DNA of 64,000 nucleotides from Tolypeutes matacus (Eukaryota > Chordata > Mammalia > Cingulata > Chlamyphoridae): positions 2,853,298 through 2,917,297 of the forward strand of contig JAKSZT010000142.1 of the NCBI GenBank assembly GCA_026826555.1, read 5' to 3'. Shown one piece after another: positions 45,678 through 57,002 of this stretch (its first letter is position 1; every line of letters starts with the position of its first letter). The notes under the pieces were generated by a model. The model saw only the letters and a program-made list of their open reading frames with translations. It was not told the origin of the DNA and ran no database searches. Both the position numbers and the translations under genes were made by a program.

Positions 45678-46323
45678 CAGCATTGTAAGACCATCCCAGT
45701 CCCCTCAGGATTGGGGGAAGAACTATGGACTAGAGTGGACTTGATGGTATTCTCTTGTTCACCTATGGTGATTCTAGCAATGCAAGAAATTATAACAATG
45801 AGGTGGAGCCAGTGGCCACTTGACACTTTTGGGGTAGGGAGAGGATGAGCAGTTGAAATACAGGGGCTTCTTTGGGAGTTGGAGGTTGTCCTGAGTACTG
45901 TTGTGGCAACGGATGTAGGCCATTTTAAATCAGCACACACCACTCAGAACTGAGTGGGAGAGAGTGTGGTCTACAGTGTGAACTGTGGTCTATGGTTGGT
46001 GGCTAGGCTCCAGGATGTGTAAGTTCATTGAGGGTGGTGGGCCACACTGTGGGAGATGTTTGTGTGGGATGTGGTGGGAGGTGTGGGAGGTGGGCAACAT
46101 GGGAATCCCAGTGGGTTCCGTGTAATATTTTGGGTAATCTAAGCACCTCTTAAAATATATGTATATATATATATATAAATAACATTTTTGTAAGCAAATA
46201 CACATAAATGCATATATATTTATATATCATTTTGCAAATGTTTGTATGTATTGTGAGAATTTTGATTTTTACCCATAATAAAAATAAATAAATAAATAAA
46301 TAAATAAACAAACAACAAAAAAA
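45678..46323 (+). mobile_element. L1 'F': 5'-truncated L1 3' UTR inside the ERV
   Basis: From ~45,690 it is almost the same as 10,700-11,270 of L1 'A' ('gaagaactatggactagagt', 'ttgacacttttggggtagg') and ends in an 'aaataaat' A-rich tail. TSD 'aaacttacaattttc' (~45,663-45,677) and 'aaacttgcaattttc' (~46,324-46,338), with one mismatch. The high identity to 'A' suggests a recent insertion. Confidence 0.88.
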
Positions 46324-46782
46324 AAAACTTGCAATTTTCATCTTTTTAAAGATTTAATACTTGTAATGCTAATTTATCTTATTAGTATCTATACTTACTT
46401 ATTAATGTACGTGCTTATTTAATTTTTTGGCAATTTGAATAGAGTTCTTTTAAGAATTTTCATTTAGTCATTTAATATTACCATCTGGAGGTATCAAAAT
46501 ATACATTGAACAAACAGACAAACACAAAAAGAGTTACAACACACCAACAGAAACATAAATCTCATTAACTTGACTCACAATCCTTACTCCTTTGGTATGG
46601 CTATTTTTAGGATTTTAATTATTTTATATCTTAAATTTTACTGTTTTCAAGAATTTTTTTCTTCTGGAATCAGTGTTGCTTGTAATATGCAAGTTTGCTT
46701 TTTGGAAACACTTTTACTAGTAATCAGCAAGAGTTGTGAATATTTGAGTACTATAAATGCAGATAAGCTTTACTTTAGAAGT

Positions 46783-47052
46783 TTAGATAGGCAGGCATTT
46801 AACACATATACTTTGGATTATTGCCCTTAAGAAGTACACTAAGATAGATTTAGAAGTCAACTGAAAGCTTACATGTAAAAGGTGAACAATTGTATGTTTG
46901 TCAAGTAAGGTTATTAGGGACAGCTGGGTATTGAAATTTTTGATAAAATGAGAAGGATCAAAGCAACAGGACTTGAGATGATGTTTGATTTGGGAGAGAT
47001 CAGAGAGGGAGAAGGGGACATGAATGCACATACTGCTTTCTGCCTGGGCCAC
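46783..47052 (-). pseudogene. ERV gag, capsid fragment
   Basis: The short block VPFSLSDLSQIKHHL at the start of this 89-codon stretch is typical of the N-terminus of class I ERV capsids. The rest is only partly conserved and ends in a stop. It lies directly downstream of the proline-rich gag part. Confidence 0.65.
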
Positions 47053-47126
47053 TTTCTGGGGAAAGAGGACAGGAACTGGGGAAGGAGGCTTGAGAGTGGG
47101 AAATTGGGCTTGAAAATGAGTGGTGG

Positions 47127-47464
47127 TTAGGGAGAAGGGAGTGGGTTCAGGGGGAGGTGTGATAGAAAGGGAGGAGAATGGAGTAGGTCCAGGGAGTGCT
47201 GATGAGGCATATGGTGGTGGAGGAGGTGCGTGATCAGAGGGATCAGAGTTGGAAGAAGGCTTTTCTGTGTGTGGAAGGGGGGGAAGGGGAGGGAATGGAG
47301 GTGAGCACCTGTATGAGGAAGGGAGAAAGTTTGGGTGGCAGGCAGTGAAGATGAGGAGGGGGAGGAAGGGGAGTCAGAGGACAAGTAGGATGGGGGTGTA
47401 GGTGATGTCGGAGGTATATTTGGAGGAGGTGCAGGAGTAGCCTGATCTGCTGGATCAAAGTCAA
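47127..47464 (-). pseudogene. ERV gag, proline/serine-rich linker
   Basis: Two overlapping frames are dominated by Pro, Ser, Leu and His, as expected for the linker between matrix and capsid in class I gag. On the plus strand this appears as a G+A-rich, C-poor tract. Frame shifts between the two reading frames make it non-functional. Confidence 0.6.
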
Positions 47465-47604
47465 GGTTTTCAGGGGATTTGGGGGAGTGGAAAGGAGGAA
47501 GAAGAAAGCTTTTAAGGAGGTGTTTGGTGTAAAAGAAGAATTTGGTAAGAAGAACAGTAGTGACAGAGGGTGAGGCAGTTACAAAGATGAAAGAAGGCCT
47601 GAGC

Positions 47605-47838
47605 CTAAGGAATTTCAGGCCACTTGATGCTGTGCTGGATAAAGTTCTTTAGGTCTTGGAGAACTTGGAAATTCAAAGTGCCCTTTTCTGGCCATTGAAT
47701 TTCATTGTCCAATTTGTATTGTGGCCACACAGAGGTCAAGAAGAAAATGAGCTTTTTAGTTCTGATGTCTCCTTCTTGGTTATGAAGGAGACAACCCAGA
47801 GGCATGGTTTTGGGGGGTGCCAAAATTGAATTCCCCAT
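47605..47838 (-). pseudogene. ERV gag, matrix N-terminus
   Basis: I place the start at 47,838, the second Met, because it is followed by Gly-Asn-Ser, a myristoylation context usual for gag, rather than the upstream Met at 47,850. The stretch WPQYKLDN followed by WPEKGT is characteristic of class I ERV matrix proteins. The open stretch is 78 codons and ends in a stop before the proline-rich linker. Confidence 0.75.
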
Positions 47839-48214
47839 TTTTTGTGGCATGGGTGAGAGTAAGGATCTCTAGAAAAAGAACAGGGGAGGTTCCAAGTGAG
47901 AGAGATGCCCCCAAAATAGCTGGAAATCACCCAAGGAAATGGGAGACCACACATAGGAATGGATGTCTCTGGAGCCAAGGGGTCTCTTCCCATGAGGACA
48001 TGGGCTTTCCACCCACTGTGGCCCTTGGAGACAGTGAGAATCACTGACCTAGCACTAGGATTTTTGATGGGTTGGCCTGGACAATGGAAAAAGGAGAGAG
48101 AGAAAGACCTGGAACCTCCAGCAGAGAAATTCTTAACTCACCTAACTGAGATTCAATGTCTAGTGTTGGATTGACATTCAGCAGCAGCAGGGTGGAGATA
48201 TCTCACCAATCGAT

Positions 48215-48740
48215 CAGTCTCAATGTGACCCCAGTCCCAGGTTTTTGGGACTAAATGGAGAAAAACAGCACTCACTGGGATACAGAGACTGAAGATTGCA
48301 GGCAGGAAGTTTATGGAGAAGCTCTCCTAATGGAGGGGGTCTGAAGAATAGGCTTCAGCCCACCCCTAGAAAGTGCAGATGTGAATTTATACAGTAAATC
48401 AATAGGTGGGGAAATGTTAGCCCATGGGGAGGGGGTTAGGGTCCGAGTACAGCCTGGGGGCCAATAAGGGTCTGTAAGAGCAAATTCTATCCCTTGTATG
48501 GCTAGGGGGTAGTGGGCTAGGAGGTAGAGTGTTCTTGAAATGGAAAAGGGACTGACAAAGCCTTGATCAGGAGGGAGTAGAGATCCTTATCTCATTCTGC
48601 TTCATCCCTATGTGGTTCCTTTGTTCTTGTGAGGAGATAGTTGGTTGCATTTACACACATTCACACATGTAGGCTATGGTTTGCTTAGTCCCCTAGTCCC
48701 TGGATGGGTCTTGCCTTTCTTTATGTCACATAAAGAAAGT
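48215..48740 (-). repeat. Probable 5' LTR of the ERV
   Basis: On the minus strand there is a TATA-like 'ctgtataaattcaca' at ~48,390-48,404, then ~75 bp on 'ccataaacttcctgcctgca' (~48,303-48,322), which resembles the polyadenylation/R-U5 region of class I LTRs. 'tggggtcacattgagac' at ~48,203-48,219 may be a primer-binding site, but I did not identify the tRNA. The exact ends are uncertain; the region is interrupted by no other element. Confidence 0.5.
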
Positions 48741-51700
48741 TAATCATACACTCTAAACATTCAATAGGGAAACTGTAACAGTTGGAAAATTATTTTACAT
48801 AAAAACAATAATCAAGAAAGGGTGGGAATTAGCTATACTAATATTGGAGAAAATAGACTTTAATTTTAAAACTACTGTAAGAGACATAGAGGGACACTAT
48901 ATAGTAATAAAAGGGATAATTTATCAAGAGGAAAGAACAATTCTAAATATATATAAATCTAACCAGTGTTTCCCAAAATACAAGAGGCAAACAATGGAAA
49001 AACTAAGGGGAGGAATAGATAGTTTTATGGTTAGAGTGGAGGACTTTAATAAACCATTATCACAATTACACAGAACATCTCAGCAGAGGGTTAGTATAGA
49101 AACAGAGACTTTGAATAAAATATTAGAAGATCTCCATCTAATAAACATATACAGAACATTACACTCAAATACAGAAGGATATAAATTCTCTGCATGAACA
49201 CAAAGATCATACTCCAGGAGAGAACACATGCTAAGTCACAGAACAAGTCTCAATTAATTTAGAGAGATTGAAAAAATACAAAGTAATTTCTCTGACCACA
49301 ACAGAATAAAGATGGAAATTAATAAGAAGCAGAGAACCAGAATAGGCATAAATTTAAGCAACACACTCTTAAACAATCAGAGGGTAATGGAGGAAATTAC
49401 AAAAGAAATGAGTAACTACCTTGAATCAAATTAAAATGAGAACTCAATACATCAAAACCTATGGGATGCAAATAAGGCAGTGGTGAGAGGGAAATTTATA
49501 GCCATAAATGACTATATTAAAAAAAAGAAGAAAGAGCTAAAATAAAAAACCTAACTGCACACATAGAGGAACCAGAAAAAGAACAGCAAACTAATCCCAA
49601 AGCAAGCAGAGAGACCATAGAAACAAAAATTAGAACAGAATTAAATGAAATTGAGAGTGAAAAAAGTAGAAAAAAATTCAAAATCAAAAGTTGATAAGAT
49701 TAATAAATTGACAATCCCTTAGCTATATTAACAAATCAAAAAAGAGAGGATGCAAATACTTAAAAGAAGAAACAAGGAAGGGGATATCACCACTGATCCA
49801 ACAGAAACAAAGAGTATGATAAGAGGATACTTTGAAAAAATGTATGCCAACAAGATGGATAACATAGATGAATTGGACAAATTTTTAGAAACACACAATC
49901 AAACTACCTGGACAAAAGAAGAAATTGATCAATTCAACAGACCAATCAAGTTTGAATTAATCATCAAAAACCTCCCAATCAAGAAAAGCCCAGGACAGAT
50001 GGCTTCATGGGTGAATTCTACCAATCATTTCAGAAAGAACTAACACCAATTTTGCTTAGACTCTTCCAAAAAAATTAGTGGAGGGAATATTAACTACCTC
50101 ATACTATGATACCAACATCACCCTAATGCCAAAGCCACTTAAAGACACCACAAGAAATGAAAACTACAGATGAATCTCTCTAATGAACTTAGATACTAAA
50201 ATCCTCAACAAAATACTTGCTAATTGTATTCATCAACACATCAAACAAATTATACACCATGACCAAGTAGGTTTCATTGCTGGCATGCAAGGATAGTTCA
50301 ATATAAGAAAATGAATCAATGTAATACACCAATGTAATAAATCAATTGATGGGGAAAAAATCAATCTCTATTTACTCAGAAAGACCACTTGCCAAGATAC
50401 AGAACATTTTCTTGAGAAAAAATATTCCAAAGTTAGGAATAGAAGGAAATTTCCTCAACATGATAAAAGGTATATATGAAAAACCAACAGGTAACATCAT
50501 ATGCAATAGTGAACTGCTAAAGGCTTTCCCTCTAAGATCTGGAACAAGTCAAGGATACCCACTGTCACTGCTCTTATTTAACATTGTGTTAGAAGTACTA
50601 GCTTGAGCATTTAGGAAAGAAAAAGAAAAGAAATGCATCCAACATGGAAAGGAAGAGGTAAAAATTTCACTATTTGTTGATGACATGATCTTATGCATAG
50701 AAAGCCATGAAAATTTTATTACAAAGCTTCTTGAGCTTATAAATGTGTTCAGTAATGTGGCAGGATATAAAATCAACATGCAAAAATCAGTACTATTTCT
50801 GTACACTAATAATAAGCAATTTGAGGAAGAAATAAGGAAAAAAATTCAATTTACATTAGCAACTAAAGGCATCAAATATTTACGAATAAAATTAACTAAA
50901 TATGTAAAGGACTTGTACACAGACATCTATACAATATTGTTGAAAGAAATCAAGGAAGACCTAAATAAATGGAAGAATATTCCATGTTCATGAATTGGAA
51001 GACTAAACGTCATTAAGAAATCTGGCCTACCCAAATTGAGTTACAGATTTACTGCAATCCCAATAAAACTTACAGCAGCATTTTTTTACTGAATTGGTAA
51101 AGCTAATTATGAAATTTATTTGGAAGGGAATGGGACACAAAATAGTCAACAGCATTTCCAAAATGAAAAAGGAAATTGGAGGATTCCTGCCACGTGATTT
51201 TAAAGCATGCTACAAAGCTACAGTACTGCAAAACTGCATAGTATTGGCACAAGAATAATAGTACTGACCAATTGATCCAAATTGAAATTACTGATATAGA
51301 TCCTTGCATATACAGTCAACTAATATTCTACAAGGCCACCAAGCCCACTCAACTGAGGCGGAATGGCCTTTTCAACAAATGGTGTTGGGAGAACTGTATA
51401 TCCATCTCCAAAAGAATGAGAGAGGATCACCATTTCATGCCCTATACAAAATTACCTCAAGATGGATGAAAGATCTAAATATGAGAGCCAAGACTATAAA
51501 ACTCCAAGAAGATAATCTAGAGAATCATCTACAAGTTCTTGTAGCAGGAATGGTGTCATAAACATTACACCCAAAAGCATTAGCAACAAAAGAAAAAGAA
51601 CAAAAGAACCTACTCAAAAATAAAAAAAATTGTACTTCAAAGGGATTTGTCAAAGTGAAAAGTCAGACTACTAAATGGGGAAAATATTAGAGAGCCATTT

Positions 51701-52385
51701 ATCATCTAAGGGCCTAATATCAAGCATAGAAAAAGAAATCCTATATCTTGGAAAAAAGAAAAGAAAAGAAACACAGTTAAAAAATGGGCAAGAGATTTGA
51801 ATAGACCCTTTTCCTAAGAAGAAATGCAAAGGGCTAAAAAGCACATGAAAAGATGTTGGGCATCATTGAAATGCAAATCAAAACTACAATGAGATATCAT
51901 CTTACATCTATTAGACTGTTGGCTATTTAAAAAAAAAAAACAGAGAACTACACTGTTGGGGAGGATGTGTAGCAAAGGGAAAACAGATCCACTGCTGGTG
52001 GGAGCGTACAATGGTGCAACCATTGTGCAGGACAGTTTGGTGGTTCCTCAGGAAACTAACTGTACAATTTCCATATGATCCAGCAACAGCACTGCCTTGT
52101 ATATACCTAGAAGAATTGAAAGCAGAGATATGAACAGATATATGCACGCCATTATTCATAGTGTCATTATTCACTATTGCCAAAATTTGGAAGCATCCCA
52201 AGTGCCTATCAACAGATAAATGGATAAGAAAAATGTGGTACATACATACAATGGAATATTACCCACCTGTAAGAAAGAATAAAGTGTTGACATATGTGAA
52301 AACATGGATGAATCTTGAAGACCTTATGTTGAGTGAAGTAAGACAGTCACTAAAGGACAAATATTGCATGACCTCACTGATATGA

Positions 52386-53320
52386 CTTAAGCTTATTGAG
52401 CAGACTCATGGATTTAGAGTCTGAAAGATAGGTTATCCAGAGACATAAAGGGAATAGTTAGTGAGCCGATGGTCAATCTGGGCAAAATCCACGAAAAAGT
52501 GGAAGGATGTGGTCTGGCAGTAGGTGGAGGTGATGGTGGTGCAGGGATGTGAGTTAGGTTGACAGTACTGCAATGTGAGGGTGTGCAAGGTGGGGAGATT
52601 GGGAGGGACTATCCATGGAATGGGGGGAAGGCTGAAGGAAGGAACAGGTGAACTCTGGGAATTTGTAGGTCTGTGGTTGAAACTACAATGGTGGGAATAT
52701 TCTTTTGGCAGATATGGCAAGAGACAGTCACTGGCTCAGGTGGTCAGTAGTGGGGGAATATGTAGGAAAGTGTGCACCTCTGGCATGCTTCTATATGAAT
52801 ATGTTCATCGTGTCATAGGGTGTCATGTCAGTGGCTGGAGACTGCTACAATAAACAAGAATATATTAAACTCCCATCCTGGGAGCTCTGCTATGTTCTAA
52901 AACAGATCAATATGTAAAGCCCTCAATATTAATGGATGTAACTATGAGGCTTATTCTCCAAAAATTGAAACTTAATGTTTCCTGTAGGTTCTGGGGGGAG
53001 GAGATGGGGAGAATGGGTAGAATATAGGACAGTTTTTGGCTTTGGAATTTTTCTGCATGATCTTGCATTGATGGACACAGGCCATTACACATTTTGTCAG
53101 AACCTATGAAAGTATATGGTGCAAAATGTAAACCATAATGTAAACCATTGACCACAGTAGCAATGCTTTGATATTTGTTCATCATTTATAACAAATATAT
53201 GATACTCATGTAGGATGTTATTGGTAGGGGAGGATGTGAGGGGAGGAGATATGGGAATTTCCCTATATTTTCTGTGTGATTTTTTGTAACCTAATTCTTG
53301 AAAAATAAAGTTAAAAAAAA
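52386..53320 (+). repeat. 3' UTR of L1 'E' (short form)
   Basis: Starts after the ORF2 C-terminus, is G-rich, and ends 'aaaataaagttaaaaaaaa'. Near 52,965 'gaaacttaatg' meets 'tttcctgtaggttctgg'. In elements G and J about 0.9 kb lies between these two marks, so this is a shorter 3' UTR type. It aligns with the reverse of ~61,345-62,400 (L1 'K'). Confidence 0.65.
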
Positions 53321-53435
53321 TCCCTGTGGGAACATATAGAAATAATTGTCTATATATGATAGTTCTTATAGTGATGAAAGGCACAATGCAAAAAAAAATA
53401 TTTTATTATTTTATTGTATTTCATTATTATAATTT

Positions 53436-54759
53436 TTGACTTTCTTTTGGGGGAGGTTTTGGATTACAGAATGGTTGCAACTGTGGCATGGTAAGATTAT
53501 TGTGGCAGGATGTTGTTTGTGGAGGTTTGTGGGGAAAGGGGTACCCCTGGGGCAAGAATATATGGCATATAAATGTGCTCATGTGTCATGGAGTGATATC
53601 TCAGTGCTGGACTCCCACACAGTAACCAATAGAATATTGATTTCCCATCCTTGTCAGTCCCGGTACATTCTCTAACACAGTGGCAAGAATCCCTAGAATC
53701 CTTGGGCAATGGTTAGCGAAGGAAAGTAGACCAATACAGCAGGCCCTTGATATTGATGCTTGTATTTGTGAACCTTGTTCTTTTGAAATCGAAACTTAGC
53801 CTAGTAATATATAAAGCCTAAGAGTTGTCTCCTGAGGGCCTACTTGTTGTTCAAATGTGGCCTCTCAAGCCAAACTCAGCATTTAAATGCACTAATTTCC
53901 CCCTACCATGGAGTGGAACATGACTCCCAGGGATGGGCATCTCTGGCACTTAGGGATTATTACCAAGTGCCAACTAGCAATGCATTTGGAAAAAGACCTT
54001 GAATAAAAGGTTTTTTATTAAATACAAATGAGTTTTTACATTTAAGAGATTTCAATTTGAGTCGAGTTTATTACAGAAGTTACATTTATGCACATATTAG
54101 AAGGATCTCACTCACTGCCACAGTAAACTTTGCCTCAAGAAAGAGTGCTTCTGAGAGCTCTAGAGACATCTAGACACAATAGGCAGTGCAGACAACCCCA
54201 GGAAATTGGCATCCCATCAGTGGGCCTGACTTTGGAATACATGGTAATCTCTCTCCCCAATGTATCAGAGTTAGATTCATTTATAATTTTCTTACACATG
54301 GTTCTACTGACCCTTTTATTTGAGCCCATACTTAACACTATACCCATTAAATATATGTCCCAGAGACTTAAATTTTCTGGTTCTTCATATGTCAGTTGAT
54401 CCCTGAATCTCAGCAGAGTTGCCGTCAATACTTACTGTTCAGTTCATCAGTCTCACTCAGGCTAACTAACAAAGTAATGATGATGGACAGTACCCATCCC
54501 AAAAAAACAGTATCTATAGCAGGAGGCAAGACAGTTCCATCCACCTGCCCCATGGGATCTAAGCTCTCTCTCAATCAGAAGCAGAGTGGGCATCACCATC
54601 CTCAAATCTTCAAGATAGAGGAATGAACAAACATAAGGAGGAAATGTAACTATGGACCAAAGTAGACTTATTGTTCTTCTAGTAATGGGAAGAACTTATA
54701 ACAATGATATAAAGACAGTGGCCCCTAGAGGTTCTGAGGGGAGGAAGAGGGAAGAATAC
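53436..54759 (+). mobile_element. L1 'G': 3' UTR fragment (long form)
   Basis: Contains 'tggcctctcaagccaaactc', 'catgactcccagggatggg' and 'accaagtgccaactagcaa' (the unfilled version of the U4 insertion site), in the order of the 3' UTR of L1 'A'. It is cut at 54,759 where the second copy of the unclassified repeat begins. Just upstream (~53,370-53,392) a 21-bp piece resembles L1 ORF1 ('gtgatgaaaggcacaatgca'). Confidence 0.75.
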
Positions 54760-55396
54760 TGTACCAGTCCAATATTATTTATGCATTCCAAAAATAGATA
54801 TTGGATTATGTTTGTAAACTGGTTTGTTACTCTGGGCATATTAGATTGTATTAACTTCAGAGGTTTCACTTTTACTTGATTAAATTTTGATTAGGGCTGT
54901 GATTGGGCCATGTCAGTAGGATATTGAGTCCCCAGGGGTTGGGGACTCACAGAAAAAACTATACAGCAGAGGAAAGACTTGGAGTTTTGATACTGGATCC
55001 CCAGGAATTAAACACACAGGAGAAGAACACAGAGGAATAGAGATGGCTCCATAGACACGGTGGAGGCGCCAGGAAAAGAGAGAGTCTGACAGTCTACAGC
55101 TGACCTAGTTGGGAGAACAGAGCAGATGAGCCTGGAGAGAAAGACGAGACATATCCCAGCCTGTAGGTGATATCGGAAGAACCTGGGACAATGGAGCTTT
55201 AAGAGGAAGAGAAGAGCTGAACTCTCACAGACATTGGCAGCCATCTTGCTCCAACACGTGACAACAGACTTTGGTGACTGAAGTAACTTATGCTTTATGT
55301 CCTTGTGACAGTAAGCTTCTACCCCAAATAAATACATTTATAAAACCCAGCAGACTTCTGGTACTTTGCATCAGCACCCCTTTGGCTGACTAATAC
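54760..55396 (+). mobile_element. Unclassified ~630-bp interspersed repeat (copy 2)
   Basis: Colinear with 28,855-29,480 from 'attatttatgcattccaaaa' to 'cagcacccctttggctgac'. It keeps 'caacacgtgacaacagactt' and the 'aaataaatac' signal near the 3' end. The outermost bases, gtaccagtc and gactaatac, form an imperfect 9-bp inverted repeat. No clear 8-bp TSD is seen here; an 'aatac' may be shared. Confidence 0.7.
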
Positions 55397-55761
55397 AAAT
55401 ACCAATACTATGTGGTATGCATAAGTGCCTGTGTGTGCATTTGTGTGTGTGTGAGAGAGACAGAGGGAGGGAGGGAGAGAGAAAGAGGAAAAAAGAGAGA
55501 TCAAACAATTTAGAAAATTTCTTTGCCCTGTTAAAATCATATCATTGACTACATACCACTGTCTACATATTTTTCAAAAACTTTCTATTGTCTTTCCTCA
55601 AAAATATTACATGATTATTATTTCAAGTACTTACCCACATCTAATTATTTTTAATCAGTACAATTCAAGACATGGATATGGTATAATGAAATAAATACAT
55701 TATTGATGGATGTTTAGATCACCTTTTATTTATTGCTATTATTATAATGTTGAAATGTAAA
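55397..55761. other. Short spacer with a (TG)n/(AG)n purine tract
   Basis: A 'gtgtgtgtgtgag' run passes into GA/GGGA-rich sequence at ~55,440-55,503. The rest is AT-rich with no recognised feature. Confidence 0.6.
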
Positions 55762-56850
55762 TAATGCATCTGGAAAAAGACCTTGACCAAAAGAGGGAAA
55801 TACAAATGAGTTTTTATGGCTAAGAGTTTTCCAAGTGAGTTGAGAGGTCATTCCAGAGGTTACACTTATGCATGTCTCAGCAGGATCTCATTGATTGCCA
55901 CAGTAAACAATGCATCAAATAGCTGGCATCCTGAGGGCTCTAGAGTAATCCAGACACTATAGTCAAGGCAGACAAGCTCTGGAATTCAGCACCCTGTCAG
56001 TGGGCCTTACTCTGGAATTTTTGCTCCCCAGTATAACAGAATGAGACTTATTTATAGTTTACCTACTCATGGTTCTTCTACCACTTTTGTCTGAACCTAT
56101 TTTTAACCCTATACTTGTTAAATATATATCCCAGAGACTTAAACCTTTGGTCCATTCATGTGCCAATTGAACACTGAATCTAAGCAGAGTTACAACACCT
56201 ACTCTTCAGTTCATTGGATTTACCCAGGACAACTTAATTAGGAAATGATAATGAACAATGCCCATCCCAAGGAATAGAGATTGTCTGCAACTGCAAGCAA
56301 GATAGTAAAATAGTTCCATCCATCTGCCCCATGGAATTTAAGCCTCCTATCAATTAGAAACATCATCCCCAAATCCTTAAGATCAAGGAATAAGCAATGC
56401 ACTAAAGTAGACTCATTATTATTCTATTATAGACATTATTATTCTAGTAATGGAAGAACTTTTATTATTGATATAAACGCTGTGGCCACCAGAGGTTCTG
56501 AGGGGAGGGAGAGGGAAGAATAGATGTAATATGGGGGCATTTTTGAGACATTGGCATTGGCCTGCATGACATTGCAATGAAGGATATAGGCCATTATATA
56601 TTTTATAGTAACTTACAAAATTGTGTGGGATAGAATGTAAATGATAATATAAACTTTAGTCCAGGGTTAGTGGCAATGCTTCAATATGTGCTAGCAATTA
56701 TAACAAACGTACCACACTAATGAACAATGTTGTTAATGGTGGAAAGTTTGGAGGGAGAGGGGATGGGGATATGGGTATTCCCTATACTTTTTATGTAACA
56801 TTGTGTAATCTAAAGCTTCTTTAAAGATAAAAAATAAAAATTCAAAGCAA
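55762..56850 (+). mobile_element. L1 'H': 5'-truncated L1 3' UTR
   Basis: Begins abruptly at 'aatgcatctggaaaaagacc' (equivalent to 53,980 in 'G') and follows the long 3' UTR to 'ctttttatgtaacattgtgt', 'aatctaaagcttctttaaag' and an A-rich tail. Confidence 0.8.
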
Positions 56851-57002
56851 ATATATATAGTGCTGCATTGAATACTTTTGTTCACAATTCCTTAGAAAAT
56901 TATTTAGCATTGAGCCATTTCTTACATGAGCATTTTATATCTCCCAAGTGTGATATATAAGACTTAGGATCAAATTCATCAAAGGGTCCTGGTTCCCTTT
57001 TT
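56851..57002. other. Short spacer, nothing recognised
   Basis: About 150 bp between two L1 ends of opposite orientation. Confidence 0.5.

Larger units (their letters stand above)
41988..48740 (-). mobile_element. Degraded class I (gammaretrovirus-like) endogenous retrovirus
   Basis: On the minus strand, from right to left: a 5' LTR-like region, a leader, gag (matrix start at 47,838, proline-rich part ~47,464-47,127, capsid ~47,052-46,783), then pol with reverse transcriptase (~44,640-44,380) and an integrase-like stretch (~43,591-43,307). All frames are broken by stops and shifts. An L1 tail (45,678-46,323) is inserted between gag and pol. I see no matching 3' LTR at the left end, so that side seems truncated; the DNA from 41,988 to ~43,200 is unassigned and no envelope gene was recognised. 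The gag layout suggests a class I ERV. It lies inside L1 'E', flanked by a diverged ~31-bp direct repeat. Confidence 0.75.
39644..53320 (+). mobile_element. L1 'E': decayed L1 split by an endogenous retrovirus
   Basis: The left part holds the 5' UTR from ~39,644 ('actgggaagatgacattgga', the same type as L1 'C') to ~41,110, then an ORF1 relic to ~41,950 (IIEILEGEEKGKGAKGVLEE and LRHILIKLSKAQDKERIL recognisable). The right part resumes within ORF2 at ~48,757 and runs to ~52,385. Its endonuclease has the key stretch as VEDFNKPLS, RT keeps FVDD at 50,673-50,684, and the C-terminus is at 52,161-52,385. The short-form 3' UTR ends in poly(A) at 53,311-53,320. The ORF1 end and the first ~50 codons of ORF2 are missing at the split. 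A DAS SINE interrupts ORF1. Many stops make it dead. The left junction is set by the unit-1 paralogue at ~17,975. Confidence 0.8.

Noticed and set aside
47127..47464. Proline-rich host protein
   Set aside because: Position between ERV matrix and capsid parts on the same strand explains it; frames are broken.
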